This document shows, one piece after another, positions 45,356-56,468 of a DNA stretch of 64,000 nucleotides (position 1 is the stretch's first letter; each line of letters begins with the position of its first letter). The notes beneath the pieces are model-generated. The model was not told the DNA's origin. It was given only the letters and a program-made list of their open reading frames with translations, and did not search any database. This DNA comes from Azolla caroliniana (taxonomy: Eukaryota; Polypodiophyta). Location: assembly GCA_043228905.1 (NCBI GenBank), contig JBHGNT010000007.1, forward strand, positions 22,134,001-22,198,000, in the 5' to 3' direction. The translations under genes were made by a program, and so were the position numbers.

Positions 45356-45395
<40 letters not shown>
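45356..45395 (+). repeat. (GA)n tract directly before the LRR start codon
   Basis: About 20 GA units end one base before the ATG at 45,397, so they lie in the 5'UTR or core promoter. Confidence 0.92.
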
Positions 45396-45396
<1 letters not shown>

Positions 45397-45736
45397 ATGG
45401 AGAAGCTCCTCCAGGTTGCTCGAGCCTCTGGATCTCTCAACCTCTCCAATCGCTCGCTGAAGTAAGAGCCATCCTTTTCCTCTATTTTTGTTCCTATTTT
45501 TCTTTTGATCTGGACATGAATGCTAGCCTTGTGGTGTGAAATTCTCCGGTTTAACATTGCCTTTTCGAGCAGTGAGGTTCCATTGCAGGTCTATGATCTA
45601 CTGGAAGCAGCTGGTTCAGATGAGAAATGGTGGGAGGTATGTCTATCTTTGTCTGTATTTGTATCTATGCCTATGCCTATGTATGTATGTATGGATGGAT
45701 GGATGTATATGTGATGTATTTGTATATGTATATGTG

Positions 45737-45801
<65 letters not shown>

Positions 45802-48800
45802 GTATGTATGTATGTATGTATGTATGTATGTATGTATGTATGTATGTATGTATATGTATATGTGTATGTATATGTGTATGTATGTATGTATGTATTGAAC
45901 CTCTGTTTTCTGCTTTTATTCTGAGTATCATTTTGGGTTTTATGCTTCTATATGTGTTATTTACATAGGTAACTATATATCTATTCTGAATGTGATATTG
46001 TAGGTACTATGTAATCCGGGTGTGATATATTAGTATATAATACGATAGTTTTTTCATTTTATCAATGTAATTATTACATGGGGTTTTATGACTATTGGGC
46101 CAAAGGCTACTCTGACCTTAATTAACCTTGTAGCTAATTGGCATACGCTATACATAACTAACCCATTATTAGGGCTTAATTAAGAGCAGAGTAGCTATTG
46201 ATACTATAGCCTTAAATAACTAAATGATACATAAACGATGATATGTAGCTGTGTATATTTTCATTTCAAATATAAAGGGCACTAGGTTAACCTCTCTCCA
46301 GCTACATATCATCGTTTATGTATCGTTTGAGAAAAAGCATTGAATTCTTGATGAACAAACCCATCAGAATAACTTTATGATTATAGACTGGTGCATGTAA
46401 GTAATTTCCACTAATGCACATGAAATGGCCTGAAAGACTATTAGCCAGTTCAAATTTGGAAAATGGAAGCTTACTTCTAGAAATACTATAAATATTGGGA
46501 GAGATATAATATGAAGTATTAGTTTATTAGACTAAATCACATTTAGATAATGGATAATTACTTTTAGATTTGTCAGAAATGTTCAATATATGATGATGAG
46601 AGTAAATTGTGATGAAAATAGAATTTAGATGGATAAATGCAATAAAATTTGGGAGAGGTTTAATAATGGACAAGTAGTGACCAGAGAGTAAATGTATGAT
46701 TGTAGGTTGTGGAGCTCCAGAAACTATTGCTGGCTCACAATAATATCAAGGCATTGGCTGCCGAGATCGGCAATTTAACATCCTTGACCGTATTGAATGT
46801 GAGTCACAACCAAATAACATCATTGCCATCGACTATTGGCAGGTATGTAGTTAATCATAGTAAAAAAAAGAGCTATGGGAAAAGCTCTGTAACACCCCTG
46901 AGTTCTGTTATTTCCCCAAATGCCCTTGGTCAACCCCCAAAAGACCAATTATATGTGCTATTTGAGTAATTGTATGGTCAATGCGGTTCCTTTCCCTGTC
47001 TTGGTTGATGACCAATGGCATTTGGAAAAATTAAAAAAGCATCTGGGGTAATTTGAAGTTTTCCCCTAAATAGTGTAATCTGTGATGTATTGCTTATAGA
47101 AAATCAATATTTTGTAGGTTGGTCTTACTCAAATCATTAGATATTTCTAATAATAAGATATCAATGCTACCTGAAGAGATTGGTGATGCAACTGCATTGG
47201 TTCGGTAAAATCCACACACTTTGAAACTTACAACTCTAAGATTCTTTCCGAAATGTGATTGTTATTGAGGGTAATAAAAAGATAATGAAAGGAGTTTTTA
47301 TTTATTTGCCAGTTTGAACTGTTCAAACAATATACTGTCAAGTCTTCCATCAACCCTTGGATGTTGCTTGGAACTAGCAGAGCTCAAGGTTAGTGCTGCT
47401 TTACCAGAGCATCACGATGGACATTTGAAATGTTGGGCCTAAGTTGAAAATCCCATATTATGAATTGGGAAAATTCCTGAAATAGCCCTGAATTATTTTT
47501 TTATTTGCCCAAACATCCTCTGCCTAATCATTATTTCTCTGTATGTCTTCAAACACCCAAAAGAGAATGGGAATGTATTGAACACATAATTTCTCAAATA
47601 TCACATATATTTGCTCTTTTGAGGGTTGACCAAGGTCATTTGGGGAGATAACAAAAACCCATGGGGTACTTGGGTGAATAAAGAAAAATTCAGGGCTATT
47701 TTGGAGTTTTTTATATGGACATTTGGCATCTGAACACACCCTTAGTTGGAGGGAGGTTGAGAAATGTGCAGGTTGCGATCTTTGAAAGGTGTTATCAGCT
47801 CTGATTTAGCTGAGTAGGCCTTGGCCTTTATCATTGCAATTTGATAAGCTTGAAGTAAACATACACAAGATTTTTAAATCTCACAGGAGATGTTCAATTT
47901 TGCTCAAATTTCCATGGTTCTTTTTCTAGGCTACAAATAACTCGCTACTAACCCTTCCCAAGGAGCTGCAGAATTGCACACGGCTATTGGTTTTGGATGT
48001 TGAGGTCCTGAGCTTTGAATTTTGAACCTGTAATCACACATACACACATACATACATATGCTGGTTCTATGAAAGTATCTTTTGAGATGTTCTGTGGATT
48101 TCTATGAATTTCTAGGGAAATAAGCTTCAAGAAATACCAGAGAATATACTTCAGGGAGTCCTGAACCTTACTGAACTTAATGCTGGTAGGCAGGTTCTTC
48201 ACTTACTGGTTTAAATGTTTAATTTGTATTGTCTTGTGTATTTGTAACAATTAGGATTTATTGCAGCTAAGAACAAGATAACCGAACTACCAGATGCAGT
48301 GGGATGCCTTTCGCATTTGATACGGTTGAATCTACACCAGAATGGTGAATCTTAATGCTATTAATGATATGGGCGTTCTTTCCATTAAAATGTGGCAACA
48401 GTGCATCTGTCAACCCTCTTTGATGAAGTGGAAAAATATGCATTAAATTCTTAAACAGTTATTAGCCTTTGTAGAGGATCATAGATTCTTGTTATCTACT
48501 TCATATGTACCTCCTGTCGTATTGGTATCTTAAGCACATGTCATACCTATAGCATACCATATGTATGCATATACATATGCATGTACACGTACATGCAGAT
48601 TATGTCAAGGAAAACAATTTTGTGGACACCATACTTCCTGCTGCGTGGATTGTTTTCTTGTCGTGATACTTGTACTAGGTTTTGTATAGTTGTTCAAAAA
48701 TTTTACATTGTATGAGTATGTGCAGAAGTTTTGTGTGAGATAAGTGTTTTCTGATTATATTCTAACTTTGCAAACAAATGTACAGCCATTTCTTCACTGC

Positions 48801-49373
48801 CACCATCTATTTCAGGATGCAAAAGCTTGGCAGAACTCTCTGTTGGGTGAGTAGTGTCATATGTCTTCGTTATCTTGTAACCAATGAAAGAGATCACACA
48901 TTTAAACAAAATTGATCAACAGAAACAATCGTCTCTCTTCAATCCCTGCTGAGTTGAGTTCTTTGACAGCCTTGGGAACACTAGATCTTCAAACCAACCA
49001 GGTATGGAAGTTTTGGGCTAAAGAGGACCTTTGAGGTAGAGCGGATCCACAATACTGAAGAATATCTCTTTTTATGGCTAGATTAGTGAGGTTCCTGTAG
49101 CGATATGCTCTCTTCGTCTTTCTGTATTCGACTTGTCAAATAACAATCTGGCAGGTTTACCTGCAGAGCTTGGTACACTTCTTCTCTTAGGTTAAATTAC
49201 TGAATAATAAAGCTTAGTCATGAATTCTCAAACTGATTATCGTCCCCTTTGAAGGATCCATGACCACCCTAAGAAGGCTTTTGCTATCTGGAAATCCTTT
49301 GAAGACTTTACGTAGGTAATAGATGCTCTATGCTTGTTCATGACATTGACTCTCCCTTGAATCATCTGCACAA

Positions 49374-49404
<31 letters not shown>

Positions 49405-51583
49405 GAAGTTCTTACCAAGTTCCTTGTTGATTTTTATTGATCAAAATTCAGCTCTTTGGTATTGGGTTCTACTCCAGCGCTATTGAAACATCTACGTGGC
49501 CGAATATCTAGTAATCAAGGTTAGTATCAGATTTCTGCATCCTCTACATGAAGGTGATTGACATACATGCATATACACATAACTATCCATGTTACATACA
49601 CATACATACATCTATCCACACATATCCATGCACATTATTGAGAAATGGATATCTTTTCTTAAGATGAAAAACCTGGAACCATATCCACTGGAAATGTTTT
49701 TGGCGTAGCCTCCGAAGATCAAGTTGTCAATGCGCTTCGTCAAGCTTCATGTAGCAAGGTTATCAATGATTTTTTGAAACTCAGTTATGATTGTCTTTAT
49801 TCGTGTAAATTCCTTATCAATGCTTTGGTTACTCTATAGAGTCTGTTACTTTCTGGAATGGATCTAGAAAATATTCCTGCCAAAGTTTTTGAGGTGGAGA
49901 ACCTTTTAAGCATTGATCTTTCAAGCAATCGAATTCAAAACTTACCTGTAGAAATGTCATATTGCGGTTCCTTGGAGGTAGGAATGGTTCCTTATTATCG
50001 TTGACTTTTATGTCTTCTCATTTGGTAAATTACTCTGTATATTCTCAGGTTAATTTGTCAATCGTTTAAGTGAGATCTTAGACACTATGAGTAATTTTTA
50101 CCTGCATTTTTTTTGGAATATACGGCATCTTCTCAATTCTATAGTTTTTCCTACTCTATGAATTAAAGTTCTTCAATGCCTTACAAAATACACATATAGC
50201 ATAAATATGCACTATAATTAGTATGAGGTATATTAATATATATTATGCAAAAAGAATATCTGTGCAATAAGATTCTGATGGCATAATATGGTATATACAC
50301 AAGTTATGGTGTATACAAGCTTTGTATAAAATGTACAAATAAATGAAAAGTGAGCGAAGGTAATTATGTAGAAGGATTTTATTCAAGGCATTTCAACAGG
50401 TAGTGTATTGTTGAACATGACGGAATGGAGAAAATAGAATTCCAACTAAGTAACAGAATGGATAAAATAGAAATGGACCAAGATTGGGAAACAACATGTT
50501 TATTTTCTTTTCTTTATTTCTTCTCTCTTTAATTCAGGTCTTAATACTCTCAAAAAATAAAATTGATGAATGGCCTTCATCTATCTTTTCTCATCTTTCA
50601 AACCTTCAAAGACTGATATTAGCAGGAAATCCCTTAAAGCAGGTGAGATTTTTGTTACTACAGTGAAGAGGAAGGAATAATTTGCTTTTCCAACTTCTAA
50701 TATCGGCTTGTTGTATTTCTGGGTGGAGTATTTCAATAGCTCCCATCAGATTGTTTCGTGAGTCTTCGAGGACTGAAAGCACTGGATTTAAGTAACATTC
50801 CAGCAAAGCTTCCATCCCCACCAGGCTTCTTAAACATGCCTAGCTTACAAGAGCTCCATTTAAGGTTGCTTGTTATACCTGTTTTTGTTTTCATCTTTGC
50901 ACTCACCTAGAACCTATATTTTATGGTGCTGTCTTTTGTGCCTTGTATTGTAAAGAACCCAACCCAATTCCATTTTTGCAGAAGAATGCAGATACAAGAA
51001 TTTCCATCAGAATTAGAAAATATGGTGCATTTGAGGGTTTTAAATCTAAGCCAGAATTCAATCTCAACCATTCCTAAGGTACACAAGCATCTCGGTATCG
51101 ATCACCTAAACTTTTTTGTGATTACTGGAAGTAAAGAATAAAGTAGTTGTTCACATCAGAGATCTATACCTTTTTTGGCCAGGGAGTAGCCTCATTAAAG
51201 TCATTGGAGGAACTAGATCTATCAGATAATAACATTTCATCGTTACCAGCAGAACTGGTTTGGATGACTTTTTACATCTATAATTCCCTTTTCTTTCTTC
51301 CTAGTTCTGTCTATGTCAAAGATGGTTTTATTAACTTTTTGAGTCTGTTGTCCTAGGGGTTATTGGAATCACGTTTACAAGTCTTAAAATTGGATGGAAA
51401 TCCATTGAGAAGGTAACAAAACCATGAATTATGTGATTAAAATGTTCTTCATGCATGTGATTATGTTATACCGCTATGTTTTGGTTGATTTTTATCTGTA
51501 GTATTCGCCGAACAATATTGGAGCGTGGGACAGCAGCAGTTCTTGAATACCTGAAACTGAAACTACCAGGACAATTGTGTTGA
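45397..51583 (+). CDS. LRRC40: LRRC40-like leucine-rich repeat protein, 21 exons, 594 aa
   Basis: Conserved eukaryotic protein made almost wholly of LRRs; its cell role is poorly known. Exons: 45397-45461, 45573-45636, 46706-46842, 47118-47204, 47313-47388, 47930-48004, 48116-48185, 48267-48344, 48786-48846, 48923-49001, 49082-49172, 49255-49315, 49452-49519, 49664-49758, 49840-49977, 50538-50642, 50740-50864, 50982-51078, 51183-51257, 51357-51412, 51502-51583. The coding sum is 1,785 bases, in frame throughout, with GT/AG introns. It starts [20 protein letters not shown], and DEKWWE ends exon 2. LRR units such as [19 protein letters not shown] follow. A non-LRR hinge (about residues 325-370, exons 13-14) separates two LRR blocks, as in relatives. 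The end is [19 protein letters not shown]. Length and both termini match the plant family, and no defect is seen. Confidence 0.95.
45677..45895 (+). repeat. (GTATAT)n and (GTAT)n microsatellites in LRR intron 2
   Basis: A GTATAT repeat (about 45,720-45,800) passes into a GTAT repeat (about 45,801-45,850) and mixed units. Open frames over it are artefacts. Confidence 0.95.
46106..46195. repeat. imperfect inverted repeat, 19-bp arms, in LRR intron 2
   Basis: Arm 46,106-46,124 (GCTACTCTGACCTTAATTA) pairs with 46,177-46,195 (TAATTAAGAGCAGAGTAGC) at 17 of 19 positions across a 52-base loop. Confidence 0.8.
46226..46324. repeat. perfect 26-bp inverted repeat in LRR intron 2
   Basis: Arms 46,226-46,251 and 46,299-46,324 are exact reverse complements (26 of 26), with a 47-base loop; three of the next four outer bases also pair. 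The arm core is ACATAAACGATGATATGT. It could be a short foldback element or a hairpin RNA precursor. Confidence 0.92.
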
Positions 51584-52967
51584 TAGATATCTGCCGTTTT
51601 TGTAATGCTTTTACCTTAAATCATTCTTTATAGAGGGGCCTCCAAACAGAAACTTGTATTCATTCTTTTGGGCTTCAGTTTTGGCTTTTGGGATTTGGAA
51701 AAGCAGCTTCTCTTCTCTCTAGAAGGAAAGATTTAGGGATAGGGAGGTTTTATTTCCTGATGTTGTAATATATCAGACATGACAGTTAATTGTGGCAGCC
51801 TAAATTGGTGTGAGATATCAGTTACACCTTTATTCGACAAATTAATGACATGAAAGGAACAAGATGTCTTGTGTTATATTTCTATGATTGATTTCATGGG
51901 TATAGTCAGTTGCTATATATGGAATCTCACATGATATGAAATTCTCTGTTTTGTTCTCTGCATCAGGAGTGGCCAAAAATGTAAAATGATGCACTTCTAT
52001 CACCTGTTTATTTGTTACTGTATTAAATTCATATTCTGAATAAATTTAAATAGTTTTTCATGAGTTAAGTTCAGGATGTCTTCATACAGTGATTAGAGAA
52101 ATGAATTGTGAGCCGTTAAAGTTAAAAATAGGCAAGCAAGATTATGATAACAATTTTTAGGGGATTCTTTTATTCAACTACAGAAATTGAAGAAGATACA
52201 TATATAGATATATTTAATCCTGCAGCAGTCATGTTATGCATTGGTTTTTTTACCATGCCAAAATGAATAAAAGCATATTATAAAAACTTAGCCACAAATT
52301 AATGTGACAGTAAAAATGTTGGCATCTTTTCATTCACTATCATTGTGAGACAAAACTGAAATATTTCATCATACATAAAGGAAACTGTGGTACGTGGTAT
52401 CACCATTTGTGTACAAAATAAACTATAGTGAATTCTAATGACTGATTACCCATCACATTCATTAATGTCATCATCTATGTATAATTAGATTATGAATGTT
52501 CATTTCATATATAGAGGAAACTGCTGCATCATGAAAAGTATTACAACCTCTCTCAGGTAAAAGGAATGATGATATTTATTCAAGATTTACAAGCAATTTT
52601 CCTTATAAATTTATCTATAAATCACATCCATGACCACTCACAGTCAGGCATGATACATCAGTGTAATATAATATAGATAGATAATGTTAAGAAAGGTCCA
52701 TATGTTCCATTGGGAAAAAGCCAAAATACAACAATGAACGAGCTATTATTCCCTTGGTCAAGATTAATCTACATTATTGTTAAATTTTCCTAGAAGTACT
52801 CACCTAGCTATATCTCTCTATGGGCATCATCTACAATTTTTTACATGAAATTGAGATGTAAGTTCTTTTCTTGTCTAGAAGATCATCGCTCCAAAAGCAA
52901 CATACGAACCTTCCAAATATTTTTTGAGAGAATAAAATGAAATTATTGCTTTCTCACTGAATTTTGC
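51584..52967. other. intergenic stretch between convergent genes
   Basis: It contains the 3'UTRs of the LRR gene (plus) and the phosphatase gene (minus). The rest is AT-rich with no ORF or element recognised. Confidence 0.6.
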
Positions 52968-55900
52968 TTATACACTTCGTTCCAGAGGATCACCTCGATG
53001 ATTGCTAATAGGGGGATCCATGGCTGCTGCTATTCTCTGCCGGAGGTTAAACTTTTTTGCTATAATTGGTCGCACATCATCTACCCCGACCAATGTCTCT
53101 AGAAAGGGTAGTAGCCCCAAAAGGGCATTGTCAGATTTATCTTCAAACCAGCTCTCTATTGGAATGCCGTTGTCAACTTGGAAGCCGAAAGCCTGTGAAC
53201 AACATATGCACAAGATACATCTTTCATTGCTCATTTATCACTCCTAGAAGTGACAACCATCATAGTAAAAACAACCATGATACATGAATTTCGAAAGTGA
53301 CATATTTCAAATTAATTACACGCACTAAATAAATCTTTCATTGTTCATTTATCACTCTTATAGTATTAATAAATACAACCATGACATGAAATTTTCCGGT
53401 GAAGCATTTCAAAACCCATTTTTACTTTCTACATATTTAAAGGAAAATTTCTCAGAATATCCTTCGTTCTTCACAAACTCCCAAAAATAATCCAAGAGTT
53501 TTCAAATTTCTAAATATATCCACACTTTTCAGAAAATACCTGAGGAGAATTGTCAACAATGGCCACTTTGGATAGATCACGACCCAACACAGTCAAGTCT
53601 TTCAAATAATTGCCTTCAACAAACACACAAGAATCTCTAAAAACACGATGCCGAATCAATCTCCTTTTCGGATCCAACATATTGAGTAGCTGGTCGGCAT
53701 AAACACTCTGGCTAGCCGTAAAAACTATGATTTCAAACATTTGCGCGACCCTTTCCATAAAGGTCTGCAAATGTGGTCTTCGCCTCACAAACACGGTATA
53801 CTCTTGTGAATTGAAACTCACAGGGAATGTGAAATCCGCATCATCACAATACTCTAATGTGGAATGAACCAAGGTCTCTGGATCAAGAAAAAAAAAAATT
53901 CTTATTTATAAAATGCATTGATGCAAATCCAGCTAGTTAATGCATAAAATACCGAGTTTATTTTACTTTTCTCTCAGAAAGAATACCAATACACCCCCAA
54001 CTTTATTGCATATTTCCATCATATTCCATCGCCTTTTTTTAGATTGCCAGAAAATCCCCCCTGAATACCACTACAGGATTTAAATAACCCAAATACACAT
54101 TAGTTTTATTGGGTTTTATCAGAGATTACTAGAGCATAATTAGCAATATAATCAGTTTAATTTGGCATCCGATTCAAATTGATAGCCTATAGGATAGCAA
54201 TTCATAGGCTATCAATTCATATGCTAATTAATTAGTTTGCCTCTTCTTAGCAATTAATAGGCTAGATAATTGGCAAACTTACCTTGTGAAACACTAGTTA
54301 GGGCCAAATTAAATATTCTTACAGGCACTTTGGTGAATTTGAAAAAGTGAGGGGTATTCTGCTAGTTTTTGGGTAACCGAGGGTGTTCAAGCGAATATGC
54401 TAAAAGCTAGCGGTATTGTATGTGGTTTTCCCCTATTTTTTTAACTAAAAAAATTAGCATACATGAAACACTATATTACCATCAAGGTCCAAGACAAGTG
54501 TAATAGGTGGACAACGTCGTGTTTGTTTAGGAAGCAACACAGGGGAGCGGCTTGACAATATTACTTCTGAAAGATCTGGCAAATGTTTGATGAAAAGGTA
54601 AGGATCAAAGTCATCTAGATCATCTTCCTCAGCTACGTTCTCGACTTGTCGAGATTTTTCATTACTACCATCCAAAGCATTAGTTTGTTGAATGGCCAGA
54701 TATAATGAAGATCCTTCAGAATCATATAATCCATCTTCCATGCACTCTGCAGTCTGCTCTGAATTTCGATTTTCAACCTCTAGAGACCATTCCATGCAAT
54801 TCACACCTACATCAAAAGCTACATGTGTGCCAATCACTTCTTCATCAGCACTACTTGCAACGGAGTTGGTATGGTCATTCCCTGATGATGGATATGTGTC
54901 TACAACCACAGAATCTGAAGAGACCAATTTTTCGAGTTCTTTATTGGAACCATGATTCATTACAACAAAAGTTTTAAGATCAATTCCAAAGTCATGTCTA
55001 ACATCCATGTCTTCAGGTTTCTCATCTGAAGTGTCTGCCACTTCAACTGAAAAGGGTAAAAACGCATGAAACATACAGTTTAAATCAGTCAAAAAAGAGA
55101 AGCAATCTAAGATAACCATCATACCTAAGAAAAGTATCAGATGTGTGTATATGGAGGAAGAGAAATATTAGAGATCAAAAGAATGATCATACCGCTGCTT
55201 GTGCAACTGTTTCCAGCCTCCCCATTCACGTCCTTAAACAAATGAAAAACAGGGGAAAATATTGTATCTAATGTTGTAGAAACACCCTAAAAAACAAGCC
55301 AGAAAAACATAAGATCACTAACTACAGCATGTTCTGAATATCATGATAAGATGAAAAAGGAAAAGTTCAGAATCTATGTTGACATCGTTTGACCAATTAA
55401 AAAAAACTACTTACATTGTGCTCTGCTGATGCTCCATTAATACTAGGAAATGCTAGCCTTAGGTCATGACATGCATCATTATCATTTGGTCGAGCATCAG
55501 AACCCTTCTTTGTTTTTGCTCTAGCCAAAGACTGATTGTCTGAGACAAGCTGACACCCTGTTGACAGAAAATATAATAATGTAAACATCATACATGTGCC
55601 TTTTGAAAAATATTAACCCACACTCGATATTATATATTAGTAAGGATATCCACAAACTAGAGACCCTCTTGGTAGAAGAGATCAATGTAAAATCCTATAT
55701 GTGTGTGCCCCATAGAAAAGTTAACCCATTAAAAAGAAATTATAACACAGATATTCTTACCGAAGACCTGGATGCATAAGCAAAAGCAACATGAACATCA
55801 AATGTATGCATTTGGATAAACTAACCCAAAATCATGAACCTATGAAAGGAAATTCCGACAAGAGTGCCTTATATTTAAGAGACTACTAGTTAAAAATCAT

Positions 55901-56459
55901 AAGTATTGTCTTTGAGATATTAAAACACAAACCACACATTATAATGGGAATATTCCTACTAAAGGCTCTTTGACTATAGCAGATAATAGCAATAACATCA
56001 TAAATAATTTCGAACCATAAATTATAATAGGAATAATATTCCTACCTCAGACACTTATGGTAGACGCAATAACGCCCAGACATCATATATATGACTTTGA
56101 GATATTACACTTTAAACAAGCATATTATAATGCAGATATTCCTACAAGAAACCCTTTCGGTAGAAGAGATAATGATCTAACCTCATATATGTGACACTCG
56201 AAATATGAACATGCAAATAAGAAATTATAATTTAGTCACAAAATTAAACGTCATATATAAAGAAAGACCAGGGATTATTCCAACCCGATTGCTTTTTCTT
56301 TGAAGCTGATGATGCTGATGATGTTATCAATGCTACTTCTGCTGTTTTCCTCCGAAGATCCAAAGCATTCCTACTATCTCTGCCTTTCTTCAATGAAAGG
56401 TTCACAGTGCCATCTTCAGCCCCAGCTCTTTTAGAAGCTTTCCTAGATTTAATCTTCAT
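52968..56459 (-). CDS. SSP4: SCP1-like CTD phosphatase, SSP4/SSP5 type, 6 coding exons, 495 aa
   Basis: HAD-type protein serine phosphatase acting on the RNA polymerase II C-terminal domain in its known relatives. Coding exons in transcript order: 56459-56285, 55557-55415, 55232-55193, 55046-54480, 53877-53540, 53192-52968; the sum is 1,488 bases, in frame. The N-terminus is basic and Ser/Lys rich ([20 protein letters not shown]), and an acidic disordered stretch follows to about residue 295. The catalytic domain begins [17 protein letters not shown]; the motif's Glu codon is split by an intron. Asp306 is the expected nucleophile and Asp308 the acid/base. [42 protein letters not shown] and [20 protein letters not shown] follow in family order. 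The end is [17 protein letters not shown]. The donor of exon 1 (G|GTTGGA) is weak and the least certain junction. A long 5'UTR intron precedes exon 1. Confidence 0.92.
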
Positions 56460-56468
56460 ACTTTGCTC

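Noticed and set aside
45520-45968. ORFs of Tyr-Met/Tyr-Val repeats
   Set aside because: They are simple repeats inside intron 2 of the LRR gene; splice sites at 45,637 and 46,705 explain the region.
54692-54977. Plus-strand ORFs within the phosphatase gene
   Set aside because: Antisense shadows of exon 4, whose frame and splice sites are well supported.
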